From CAG-1000 sp964345385 (GTDB lineage: Bacteria; Bacillota_I; Bacilli_A; RF39; UBA660): 31,011 nucleotides of DNA. Both the position numbers and the translations under genes were made by a program. Within the stretch, counting starts at the first letter, position 1; each line of letters starts with the position of its first letter. Of the stretch, positions 23,262 through 31,011 are shown one piece after another. The stretch spans positions 1 through 31,011 of the forward strand of contig CAYFQM010000006.1 of NCBI GenBank assembly GCA_964345385.1, written 5' to 3'. The notes beneath the pieces are model-generated. The model was given only the letters and a program-made list of their open reading frames with translations. It did not search any database and was not told the origin of the DNA.

Positions 23262-26167
23262 TATACATCACCAAAATACTTTTTATATTCTTTATTACTT
23301 AATCCAAAATAGCTTTTAGCATGAGTCTTCATATACTTTCCTCTGTTTCTTACATATTGTTTAAGTTTTGCAACACTTACTTGCCACTTTGGATAAGACA
23401 TATTCCACCTTTTTAAATTTCTTTTTATCTCATCTTCTCCTATTTCAGCAATAACATCATCTATTTTTTTAAGTACTATTTCTTCTTTCCATGTATTTTT
23501 CATATTATATGAAAGTCTTTCTAAATAAGTTTGTCTAAATTCTTTATTTTTCATTAGATTTCTTAATAAAAATGTACTATAACGATTAACTGTCATACCA
23601 GAAGGGTTAGTACTAAACTCATAATAATTTTTATTTACATTGTAAAACGCAAAATCAAGATCATAAAATATATAGTGCCATTTGCCATTATCTATATCAG
23701 GATGAGAAAAAAATCTAAGGTTCACTATATCATTATTTGCAGTCCATGTTTCAGCAATCCATAAATCACAAAAATTTTCTATATTAATTTGAGTTTTAAC
23801 ATAATCATAATGCTTACTATTAGACATATTATTTCGTGCAATATAACTTAGTAGTTGGTTATATTTTTTTGTACTACCACTTTTAACTTGATTATCTATT
23901 CTTAAAAGATCTGTATTATATTTAGTTGCATTAACATTATGATGATTTGCTACAAATGATTCATCTACTTTTTCTCTTATAAAATATAATCCCCAATAAG
24001 AACCATTTAAATATAATGCAACTGGTACGTAGTCTTGAACATCAACGCTTGTATATTCTCTTACTAATGCTGTTCCTACAATATCTCTAATTAACGTTTT
24101 TTGAGAAGCAGTTCCCATTTCATCTTGTGAACCAGTTCTAAATACTAATGAGTTAAAAATATTAGAATCCACATTTTTAAATACTTTATATTCTAACGAC
24201 CCTTTACCATAAGCTTTTTTAAATTTAACTTCATAACTTTTTTTAGGATGCCCTCTTGTAGCACCACCAAACAATTTTAATGCTCCAGGAATACTAAAAC
24301 CAGATCCCTCTTTATCAAAATATTCAAGATGACAAGGTTTTGAATGTTTTTCAACCCATGCATTATTATGTAAGTTTTTTAAATCAGCTGGACTAATACT
24401 TATAGAAATAATATTTAATTTATGCTCAGGATTAATTAAATATGTAGCAGTTGTTGTTTTAGATGGTAGCATCCCTTCTTCATAACTTCTACTTTTTAAA
24501 ACAGTAGTACTCTCAATCTTAAGAGGACTACTGTATATATGTGAATAAGTATTAGGTGTTGATCCATCAAGAGTATAATATATCGTGCCATTTCCAATTA
24601 ATTCTACTTCGATAGCTTCTTTATAAATTCCTGCTTGTTTAGATGGTTTTACATCAAACGATACATTCATAACGCCATCTTTATTGGCGCTACCGGGTGT
24701 AGGTTTAGAAAAATAATAAAACCCGTAACTACCACTTCTTCCATAAGAATAATCAATCGGAATATTATGAACATGCATTGAATCAACAACTTTATCAGAC
24801 GAGGTAAGAAATATACTTTCTGTCTCACTTATTTTAAAATTAATATGTGTATAACTATTATTAGATAAATTACTATTTCCAGAAGCAATTAATATATAAT
24901 ATTCATTACTTTTTAACTTAACATCTGGAAGTTTACTTTTACACATAGTATCAGTATTATTAGTAAGACAATAATCTTTAAGATTAATCTCATTATTAGA
25001 ATTATTATATAGCTCTATCCAATCATAATAATTGCCTTGATTTTGAGGCATATATGAATAATTACTGTTCATCACTTCATTTATTATTAAAGTATCTGGC
25101 TTCTTTAAAAACTCTTTTTCAAAAGCTTTAATACCCGTATCACTATTTTCAAATCCAGGACTTATACTACCGCTTTTTACATAACCATTTTTTACTCTAA
25201 CTAAAGCATTACCTCCAGTAAGATCTTCATATTCAACGCTATCTATAATAATTCCATTATTATCACTTAGAACAACTGCCCCAGCAGTATTATATAACTT
25301 AAATGAAGCATGTATTTCTTCATCAATTACATTCCTATTAGACGTATAAATAAGAACTATTTCACCTTCTTTTAAATCAATATTAGGAAGTTGAAACCTA
25401 TATAAACGATCAAATGTATTAGAAATACTATATCCATTAATATTAATAGTTTTATCAGATATATTTTTAAGTTCTATAAAACCACTATATTCACCATACA
25501 TCTTATTTTTAAATAGTCCCTTATTATTAGGAAGAACTTCATTAATAACAACTGTTTTTTCTAAAGTAGATTTTCTACTTTCAACAAACTTTTTATATCC
25601 CTCTTTATTATTTTCAAATCCAGGAGTTGCACTTGATTGAATAACCCATTTTCCATTAGCGTTTCTTGCCATAACACTGTTTTTTTTCATCGCAACAGTT
25701 TTAACAGAGTCAACTATTTTACCGTTAGGTTTAAATAAAGTGACTATCTCTCCACCTTTACTTTTTAATCTAAACGCTGCATGCATATCAGTATCATTAT
25801 TACCGCTTAAATATACAACTACATATTCTTTAGATTTAAGCTCTATTGAAGGGAAAGTATATTTAATTCTATTAGCTTCATCAGAAAGTCCATAACCTTT
25901 TAAATTAATAGTTTTATTATTACCATTATATATCTCAAGATAATCATATAAATTACCTTTTTCATCAACAATTACTCCTCTATTAGAAGTCATTATTTCA
26001 TTAATAACTAGTTTATTAAAACTAATTTTATCATCACTTAACTCTTCTTCTTCTAATGTGTAATCCTTTTCAAAAAAAATAGATAAAAGTAAAACTAGTA
26101 GTAAAACAAGTGTACTACATAAAAAAAACAATATATTCTTTTTAAACTTCTTTATATTAATTTTCAT
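23261..26167 (-). CDS. Surface protein: three lamin-tail domains, CHB_HEX-like domain and CotH kinase domain
   Basis: This 968-residue protein is anchored by one N-terminal membrane helix (11-31, no clear cleavage site). Order: lamin-tail-like beta domains at about 52-190, 205-345 and 357-497 (each starts with (V/I)INE and ends with TPGFEN, SPGFEN or TPGSAN); a chitobiase-C-terminal-like domain at about 505-578 (YYTLDGSTPNTYSHIY); and a CotH domain at about 583-935. CotH features: KKSYEVKFKKAYG, FRTGSQDEM...LIRD, LYLNGSYWGLYFIREKVDE, and the metal-binding HYIFYDLDFAF at 831-841. In Bacillus, CotH phosphorylates spore-coat proteins; the target here is unknown and outside the membrane. It is the first gene of the cluster. 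No Shine-Dalgarno is seen and a -10 box sits just before the ATG (leaderless?). Confidence 0.9.
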   Translation of the reverse strand: MKINIKKFKKNILFFLCSTLVLLLVLLLSIFFEKDYTLEEEELSDDKISFNKLVINEIMTSNRGVIVDEKGNLYDYLEIYNGNNKTINLKGYGLSDEANRIKYTFPSIELKSKEYVVVYLSGNNDTDMHAAFRLKSKGGEIVTLFKPNGKIVDSVKTVAMKKNSVMARNANGKWVIQSSATPGFENNKEGYKKFVESRKSTLEKTVVINEVLPNNKGLFKNKMYGEYSGFIELKNISDKTININGYSISNTFDRLYRFQLPNIDLKEGEIVLIYTSNRNVIDEEIHASFKLYNTAGAVVLSDNNGIIIDSVEYEDLTGGNALVRVKNGYVKSGSISPGFENSDTGIKAFEKEFLKKPDTLIINEVMNSNYSYMPQNQGNYYDWIELYNNSNNEINLKDYCLTNNTDTMCKSKLPDVKLKSNEYYILIASGNSNLSNNSYTHINFKISETESIFLTSSDKVVDSMHVHNIPIDYSYGRSGSYGFYYFSKPTPGSANKDGVMNVSFDVKPSKQAGIYKEAIEVELIGNGTIYYTLDGSTPNTYSHIYSSPLKIESTTVLKSRSYEEGMLPSKTTTATYLINPEHKLNIISISISPADLKNLHNNAWVEKHSKPCHLEYFDKEGSGFSIPGALKLFGGATRGHPKKSYEVKFKKAYGKGSLEYKVFKNVDSNIFNSLVFRTGSQDEMGTASQKTLIRDIVGTALVREYTSVDVQDYVPVALYLNGSYWGLYFIREKVDESFVANHHNVNATKYNTDLLRIDNQVKSGSTKKYNQLLSYIARNNMSNSKHYDYVKTQINIENFCDLWIAETWTANNDIVNLRFFSHPDIDNGKWHYIFYDLDFAFYNVNKNYYEFSTNPSGMTVNRYSTFLLRNLMKNKEFRQTYLERLSYNMKNTWKEEIVLKKIDDVIAEIGEDEIKRNLKRWNMSYPKWQVSVAKLKQYVRNRGKYMKTHAKSYFGLSNKEYKKYFGDV

Positions 26168-26173
26168 ATATTT

Positions 26174-26179
26174 ATTATA
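26174..26179 (-). promoter_or_regulatory. -10 box of the cotH cluster, placed for a leaderless mRNA
   Basis: TATAAT on the minus strand ends 6 bases before the ATG at 26167. Standard spacing from -10 to start would place +1 at 26167, the A of the ATG. No clear -35 is visible (TGGCAT at 17 bases), and there is no ribosome-binding site. Confidence 0.55.
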
Positions 26180-26203
26180 CTAAAAAATATATGAAAATGC
26201 CAC

Positions 26204-26240
26204 AAAAAAAGTTAACTATAAATATTATAATTAACTTTTA
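26204..26240 (-). terminator. Terminator of the broken gene upstream of cotH
   Basis: Minus strand AAAAGTTAA-T-TATAA-TAT-TTATA-G-TTAACTTTT followed by TTT: a 9-bp plus 5-bp AT-rich stem with one mismatch. It separates 26264-26609 from the cotH cluster. Confidence 0.7.
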
Positions 26241-26263
26241 GTTTTATAAACCATAAATGACTA

Positions 26264-26609
26264 TTATTTTATTAACTTTCTAGTGTAAATACTATTAGTT
26301 TGCTCTGCTTCTTTTAAAGGTTCTTCTAAAAAATGTTTTTTAGCAGATTTTATTACTCCCTCTTCTACATCAGCAGTATGCATTAATTTTGAATCCATCA
26401 TTTTTGTTCTATGCAATCTAATCGCATCTTTATCAGAAAACAATTCATCAAAACCACCAAAATCACCATTTTTGACATATTTTGTTTTTTTTGTTTCTTC
26501 CTAATACTTTATCGTCCTCACCAAAATAAGACACGTGTCTTAAATCTTCTTTACATGAATCAACATATGAATTAAATACCTCTTTTGTCTTTTATATATT
26601 TATTGGCAT
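26264..26609 (-). pseudogene. Broken small gene of unknown function
   Basis: A strong AGGAGGAAG site and ATG at 26609 start MPINI, then TAA at codon 6. The same frame then reads EVFNSYVDSCKEDLRHVSYF and on to VLGRNKK. Near 26488, at an eight-base T run on the plus strand, the sensible reading changes frame to TKYVKNGDFGGFDELFSDK and on to the end (IYTRKLIK, stop at 26264). So there are at least two lesions in a gene of roughly 110 codons, with its own promoter-like TATAAT (26642-26647) and terminator. Both lesions lie in low-complexity tracts, so sequencing error is possible. I do not recognise the family. Confidence 0.6.
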
Positions 26610-26656
26610 TTCTTCCTCCTACAACATTTATATAGTTTCATATTATAACATAAATG

Positions 26657-26685
26657 TTGAAATCTTGCTATATTAATCATATAAT
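26657..26685 (+). promoter_or_regulatory. Promoter of murE
   Basis: TTGAAA (26657-26662), 17 bases, TATAAT (26680-26685). The predicted start is near 26692, so the leader is only about 12 bases and begins at the AGGAG ribosome-binding site. It is divergent from the broken gene. Confidence 0.8.
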
Positions 26686-26703
26686 ACTATTAGGAGAACT
26701 AAT

Positions 26704-28071
26704 ATGGAAATAGAGTTAAAAAGTGATTCAAGAAAAGTTAAAAAAGGTGATACATTTATTGCTTTAAAAAATATTGAAAGAGATGGACATGATTTTATAG
26801 AAAATGCAATTGAAAATGGAGCTACTAAAATCATATGTGAAAAAGGCTCATATGATGTTGAAACAATGATAGTAAAAGACACTATTAAATATTTTAATGA
26901 GTATTTATTTAATAATTATTATAAATATTTTAAAGATATTACTTTAATTGGAATAACAGGCACTAATGGAAAAACAACAACAGCTTATTTAACATATGAC
27001 ATACTAAATAAAATGGGTAAAAAAACTGCTTATTTAGGTACTTTAGGTTTCTTGTGTCCAGATGAAAACATAGTTTTAAACAACACTACTCCAGATGTTG
27101 ATTTATTATATACACTTATGTTAAAAGCAAGTGAATATAAGTGTAAATATATGGTAATGGAAGTAAGCTCTATTGCTTTAGCAAGAGATAGGATATATGG
27201 GCTTTCTTTTGACGAAGTATTATTTACTAATCTTACACAAGACCATTTAGATTTTCATAAAACTATGGATAATTATTTAGAATCAAAACTAAACTTATTT
27301 AAAAAAACAAGGAATAAAAAAATAGCTATAATTAATAAAGATGATAAATATTATAAACACTTTATGTTAAAAGAAAACAATAATATTACCTTTGGAACTA
27401 ATGCAGATGCTTCAATAAGTAATGTTGTATTAACTAATCAAAAAACAACATTTAATTTAAATTATAAAGATAATGATTATTTAATAGAAACAGATTTAAT
27501 AGGAAAATTTAATGTTTATAATTTGGTTTCAACAATATTATTATTAAATGGACTTAGTATAAAAATGAACGATATTTTACCATATATTGATAAACTATCT
27601 CATCCACCTGGAAGAATGCATATGATAAAATATAAGACAAACAGTATATTTATAGATTACGCTCATACACCAGATGCTATTTTAAATGTTATAAATAATG
27701 CAAAAGAATTTAGTAAAGGGAAAATAATAACTATTTTTGGATGTGGTGGGGATAGAGACAAAACAAAAAGGCCAATTATGGGAGATATTTCAACATCTTT
27801 AAGTGACTTTACAATATTTACAGATGATAACCCACGAACTGAAAAATCAGAAGAAATACTAAATGATATAACAACAAATTTGACAACCGATAATTATATT
27901 GTAATAAGTGATAGAGAAAAAGCTATTAATTATGGCATTAATATGCTTACTGAAAATGACACTTTACTATTATTAGGTAAAGGACATGAAGACTATCAAA
28001 TAATTGGTAAAGAAAAAGTACACTTTAGTGATTTAGAAACAGCAATAAAATATATAAAAACACACAAATAA
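26704..28071 (+). CDS. murE: UDP-MurNAc-tripeptide synthetase, meso-DAP type
   Basis: This 455-residue cytoplasmic Mur ligase adds the third amino acid to the peptidoglycan precursor. N-terminal UDP-binding part: DSRKVKKGDTFIALKN. ATP site: GITGTNGKTTTAYL (83-96). Central: NTTPD, EVSSIAL, FTNLTQDHLDFH, and Lys195 (YLESKLN), expected to be carbamylated. C-terminal: HPPGRM, DYAHTPD, FGCGGDRDKTKRPIMG and DNPR at 375-378, which in characterised enzymes marks meso-diaminopimelate rather than lysine. It is slightly shorter than usual (about 480-500) at the N-terminus, with a clear AGGAG site. It is the only plus-strand gene here, standing alone between two terminators or promoters. It implies a walled organism. 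Confidence 0.93.
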   Translation: MEIELKSDSRKVKKGDTFIALKNIERDGHDFIENAIENGATKIICEKGSYDVETMIVKDTIKYFNEYLFNNYYKYFKDITLIGITGTNGKTTTAYLTYDILNKMGKKTAYLGTLGFLCPDENIVLNNTTPDVDLLYTLMLKASEYKCKYMVMEVSSIALARDRIYGLSFDEVLFTNLTQDHLDFHKTMDNYLESKLNLFKKTRNKKIAIINKDDKYYKHFMLKENNNITFGTNADASISNVVLTNQKTTFNLNYKDNDYLIETDLIGKFNVYNLVSTILLLNGLSIKMNDILPYIDKLSHPPGRMHMIKYKTNSIFIDYAHTPDAILNVINNAKEFSKGKIITIFGCGGDRDKTKRPIMGDISTSLSDFTIFTDDNPRTEKSEEILNDITTNLTTDNYIVISDREKAINYGINMLTENDTLLLLGKGHEDYQIIGKEKVHFSDLETAIKYIKTHK

Positions 28072-28098
28072 TTAAATTTGTGTGTATTTTTTTTGTTA
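28060..28098. terminator. Two-way terminator between murE and gapA
   Basis: ACACACAAAT-AATTA-ATTTGTGTGT, a 10-bp stem, followed on the plus strand by a run of eight T, and on the minus strand by TTTTTATATATTTT. It can serve the convergent murE and gapA transcripts. The murE stop codon is inside it. Confidence 0.85.
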
Positions 28099-29097
28099 TT
28101 TAAATAGTTTTGCTGTTTTTAACATTTGAGCTGTATAACCCATTTCATTATCATACCAAGCCACAACTTTTAGTAATTGTTTTCCACCTTCTTCAATAAT
28201 ATTTGTAAGAAGCCCATCTACTGTTGCTCCATACTCTACTCCTATTATATCAGAACTAACTATTGGATCAGTTGTATATCTAATAGTTTTATTTTGATTT
28301 GACATAAACATATTATTTACTTCTTCAACTGTAACCTTTTTATTCAATTCAACAACCAAATCCACTACACTACCATCACAAACCGGAACTCTATATGCGA
28401 TACCATCTAACTTACCATTTAAATGAGGAATTACTTTGCCAATTTGTGAAGCTGCACCAGTAGAAGTAGGAATAATATTTTGTGAAGCACTTCTTCCGCG
28501 CCTAGTATATATTCCTTTTTTATGTGATATATCAAGAGTTTCTTGATCGTTTGTCATAGCATGAATTGTACTCATAAAACCTTTTTTAACTCCATACTTA
28601 TCATCTAATAATTTCAACACTGGTGCAAGGCAATTTGTTGTACAACTAGCAGCACTTATTATTTTATCCTTTTTAGATAATTCTTTTTCATTAACACCAT
28701 ACACTATAGTTTTAGTAACATCATCTTTTGCTGGTGCACTAATTATTACATGTTTAGCTCCAGCATCAATATGTGCTTGACACTTTTCACTTGAAGTAAA
28801 TACTCCAGTACATTCTAAAACTATATCAATATCCAACTCTTTCCAAGGCAACAGTGAAGGATCTTCTAATGCATAAGTTTTAATATGTTTCGTTCCAACT
28901 ATTATACCTTCTTCATCATAATTAACTTTAGATTTAATAGTTCTATGAGCAGTATCATACTTATATAAATAAGCTAATTGTTCATTACCTGGAGTTCTAT
29001 TATTAATAGCAACCACATCTAAATCTTTATCATTTTCAAGTAATCTTAAAGCTATTCTTCCTATTCTACCAAAACCATTAATCGCAACTTTTAACAT
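28096..29097 (-). CDS. gap: Glyceraldehyde-3-phosphate dehydrogenase, probably NADP-accepting
   Basis: This 333-residue enzyme interconverts glyceraldehyde-3-phosphate and 1,3-bisphosphoglycerate. GFGRIGR (8-14) binds the coenzyme, Cys152 (SAASCTTNC) is the nucleophile and His179 (TIHAMT) its partner; NIIPTSTGAA and WYDNEMGY are intact. The coenzyme-selecting residues differ from NAD-type enzymes: the Asp-Leu after the second beta strand is Asn33-Arg34 (AINNRTP), and Leu-Pro in the S-loop is Ile190-Ser191 (DISHK). Known engineered and chloroplast NADP enzymes carry changes at these positions. There is a 3-residue insertion (GIY) before TRRGR. It follows the uridine-kinase-like gene by 12 bases with AAAGGA before the ATG. 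Confidence 0.93.
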   Translation of the reverse strand: MLKVAINGFGRIGRIALRLLENDKDLDVVAINNRTPGNEQLAYLYKYDTAHRTIKSKVNYDEEGIIVGTKHIKTYALEDPSLLPWKELDIDIVLECTGVFTSSEKCQAHIDAGAKHVIISAPAKDDVTKTIVYGVNEKELSKKDKIISAASCTTNCLAPVLKLLDDKYGVKKGFMSTIHAMTNDQETLDISHKKGIYTRRGRSASQNIIPTSTGAASQIGKVIPHLNGKLDGIAYRVPVCDGSVVDLVVELNKKVTVEEVNNMFMSNQNKTIRYTTDPIVSSDIIGVEYGATVDGLLTNIIEEGGKQLLKVVAWYDNEMGYTAQMLKTAKLFK

Positions 29098-29109
29098 ATT
29101 TTTTCCTTT

Positions 29110-30747
29110 CTATTCAAAAAATGAATCGCCAATAAACTCTCTTAATATACTAGTATTTGGAACATATTTACTAGTTACATTTATAAATCCTTGTAAAAAT
29201 ATTAATATTCTTTTTGCTTCTTCATAATATTCACTATCACTTTCAACTGAATATAAAAGTGGAACAGCATATGTTTTTAAAACACCAATTTCATATGCTA
29301 ACGAAGTATTTAAAATATAATCTGCGCTTCTTTGATAAGGATAAACATTTTTCTCTTCACTAGGTCTCATTTCCTTCCATTTTTTCAAAGTATCAAAAGC
29401 ACTATATCCACGTGTATTATAATCTCTAACGAGTCTTCTAACAAATCTTAAGTCGGTTGTTGAAATATGATTATGTCTGTCTAACCCTACTGGTGTAAAT
29501 GGAGATAAGTATATTTTAACTTTATTTTCATGTGGTATTTTACCATTAATTTTTTCATTAATCGCATGAAGCCCTTCAACAATAAGAATTTGATTAGGCT
29601 TTAACATAGTAGGTTTTGATTTGAATTCTTTTTTTCCTGTTATAAAATTAAATGTTGGCATTACCACTTCTTCTCCATTTAATAGTTTTCTTAAATGATC
29701 AGAAAATAATTTTACATCAATAGCTTCAATAGTTTCAAAATCATAATTACCATTTTTATCTTTAGGAGTCTCTTCTCTTTCTAAAAAATAATCATCTGTT
29801 GATATTAAAAATGAATCTATTCCGTTTGATTTTAATGATAAAGCAAGTCTTTTAGAAGATGTGGTTTTACCCGATGAAGAAGGACCTGCTATAAATATAG
29901 CTTTTATTTTTCTATTATTTGCTATCTTATTTGCTATTTTATCTAAATCATCTGCATATAACTTTTCTATCATTTGAATATAATCTCTAATAGAGCCATC
30001 AACTACTTTTTTATTTATATCAGATGCATATAAAATATCCATTTTTTGCAGCTTTTGTTCACTTGTTTTAAAAGAACTTAAAACCAGTGGACTATCATTA
30101 TATTTTGGAATATCGTCCCCAATTGGATAACTAAGCACTACTCCATTATCTCCTACTAAAGTAAGTTCAAACTTACTAACTGATGCAGTAGAAAGAGGCA
30201 TAACATAATAAAAATAATTATATAATCCTTTAGCTTTATATAAAGTAACAGAATCAGCATACATATATTTATAATTTAAACTTTTTTCAGGTTCCCCTCT
30301 TTTATTAAAATATTTAATCGCATCAGACCTAGAAGAACTCACTTTTTTAAAAGGTATGTCTTCTTTAGCAAGTCTATTCATACTATTCTTTAACTCTTCA
30401 ATATCTTTTTCATTTAAATCTCTACCAATATTTATCTCACAATAAAGAGACTTATCAATTGAATATTTAATTGCAGCTTTAGAAGAATCACCAAATACTT
30501 CATGAACAGCCAATAAAAATAAAAACTCTAAACCTTTAATATATATTTTAAGACCAGTCCTATCATTTAATGTTAAATATTTAACTTTAGAATCTTCAAC
30601 AAATTCATAATCAGTATGTACTGCTTTTCCATCTACCATTAAACCAATAACAGATTCATCACAATAAGATCTTAAAAAATCTTCTACTGTAGTAAACCTA
30701 CTAACATTAAACACTCTTTCATCAGTTATAATTTTTATAGTATCCAT
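29110..30747 (-). CDS. Uridine kinase-like protein with N-terminal threonyl-tRNA-synthetase-like domains
   Basis: This 545-residue protein has a TGS-like beta-grasp part at about 1-62, then a region resembling the second additional domain of ThrRS (about 65-250) but without its zinc histidines, then a kinase of the uridine kinase/phosphoribulokinase group from about 282: Walker A GPSSSGKTTS (288-297), STDDYF (316-321), VEGLHAIN, DLRFVRRLVRD and RPSEEKNVYPYQ. This domain combination is common in Firmicutes and is annotated as nucleoside kinase; its true substrate is not established. GGGAG lies before the ATG. It forms a two-gene operon with gap, which is not a combination I know as standard. 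Confidence 0.85.
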   Translation of the reverse strand: MDTIKIITDERVFNVSRFTTVEDFLRSYCDESVIGLMVDGKAVHTDYEFVEDSKVKYLTLNDRTGLKIYIKGLEFLFLLAVHEVFGDSSKAAIKYSIDKSLYCEINIGRDLNEKDIEELKNSMNRLAKEDIPFKKVSSSRSDAIKYFNKRGEPEKSLNYKYMYADSVTLYKAKGLYNYFYYVMPLSTASVSKFELTLVGDNGVVLSYPIGDDIPKYNDSPLVLSSFKTSEQKLQKMDILYASDINKKVVDGSIRDYIQMIEKLYADDLDKIANKIANNRKIKAIFIAGPSSSGKTTSSKRLALSLKSNGIDSFLISTDDYFLEREETPKDKNGNYDFETIEAIDVKLFSDHLRKLLNGEEVVMPTFNFITGKKEFKSKPTMLKPNQILIVEGLHAINEKINGKIPHENKVKIYLSPFTPVGLDRHNHISTTDLRFVRRLVRDYNTRGYSAFDTLKKWKEMRPSEEKNVYPYQRSADYILNTSLAYEIGVLKTYAVPLLYSVESDSEYYEEAKRILIFLQGFINVTSKYVPNTSILREFIGDSFFE

Positions 30748-30780
30748 ACACTCTCCCTAATATTCTAACAATATAATATC

Positions 30781-30820
30781 AAAAAAAAAGAGATTTGTGA
30801 AGTCAAAACAAATCCCTTTT
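30781..30820 (-). terminator. Terminator of the DUF285 surface-protein gene
   Basis: Minus strand AAAAGGGATTTGT-TTTGACTTC-ACAAATCTCTTTT followed by TTTTT: a 13-bp stem with one G-U pair. It is a strong rho-independent terminator just upstream of the uridine-kinase-like gene. Confidence 0.9.
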
Positions 30821-30836
30821 ACATCTAATATTATTA

Positions 30837-31010
30837 CTATTTAACTATAAAATTCAAAGCACCTGGTTTACCACTACTTGCATTAAACTTATCGGCATCA
30901 TCTTGAGTCCTTGCATAACCTACTGTTGCTTTTGAATTGCCGAACATCCATATCATATCAGTTACTTTACTTGTATCAAAACCACTTAAATCTAGTGTTG
31001 TGGCTTGTGA
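30837..31010 (-). CDS. C-terminal end of a DUF285 (BspA-like) surface protein, partial
   Basis: 57 residues are visible before the TAG stop. TTLDLSGFDTSKVTDMIWMF is one copy of the roughly 25-residue BspA-like/DUF285 repeat. It is followed by a C-terminal cap, GYARTQDDADKFNASSGKPG and ALNFIVK, common at the ends of such proteins in uncultured Bacilli. The start lies beyond the window. These are secreted, repeat-rich proteins often involved in adhesion, and usually long. Confidence 0.85.
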   Translation of the reverse strand, partial: SQATTLDLSGFDTSKVTDMIWMFGNSKATVGYARTQDDADKFNASSGKPGALNFIVK

Positions 31011-31011
31011 C

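Overview
The window is AT-rich DNA from a low-GC Firmicutes/Bacilli-type bacterium, most likely an uncultured gut lineage near the RF39/Mollicutes-related Bacilli. The support is the gene order of the ribosomal superoperon, a zinc-type S14, a MurE with the DNPR motif of meso-diaminopimelate-adding enzymes (so the cell has a wall), 16S rRNA sequence, absence of the L30 gene, and a DUF285 (BspA-like) surface protein. The lineage name is an inference; the rest is read from sequence. The contig begins inside a 16S rRNA gene, contains a 10-N scaffold gap, and looks like a metagenome assembly.

Layout. (1) 1-636: 5' part of a 16S rRNA gene on the minus strand with a boxA-like leader and two tandem promoters of nearly identical design. 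(2) 637-2511: a DUF402 protein and a membrane-anchored S41 (CtpA-like) protease. (3) 2601-16850: the S10-spc-alpha superoperon, all minus strand, from rpsJ to rplQ, with secY, adk, map, infA and rpoA; rpmD (L30) is missing, and L3 carries a long acidic tail. secY is split by a scaffold gap plus about 200 bases of foreign, higher-GC DNA encoding part of a glycyl-radical-enzyme activase. Removing this rejoins secY into a 416-residue protein. (4) 16851-17009: S10 promoter and structured leader.

(5) 17085-26167: a minus-strand cluster that starts with a large cell-surface CotH-kinase/lamin-tail protein, then a VTC-type polyphosphate polymerase, a DUF4956 membrane protein, a membrane-anchored protein with an internally duplicated domain, a dNMP-kinase-like protein, phosphoglycerate kinase, a phosphoglycerate mutase (GpmI) and a 41-residue membrane peptide. 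The first five or six genes are tightly packed. The GpmI is the most striking protein in the window: its nucleophile serine is cysteine, two of three ligands of one manganese site are lost, and two substrate-binding arginines are gone. (6) 26264-26609: a broken small gene. (7) 26704-28071: murE on the plus strand, sharing a two-way terminator with (8) gapA and a uridine-kinase-like gene (28096-30747). The GAPDH has NADP-type coenzyme-pocket residues. (9) 30837-31011: C-terminal end of a DUF285 surface protein.

The candidate undescribed system is region 5: a surface CotH protein plus polyphosphate polymerase module carrying divergent glycolytic enzymes in the same cluster.
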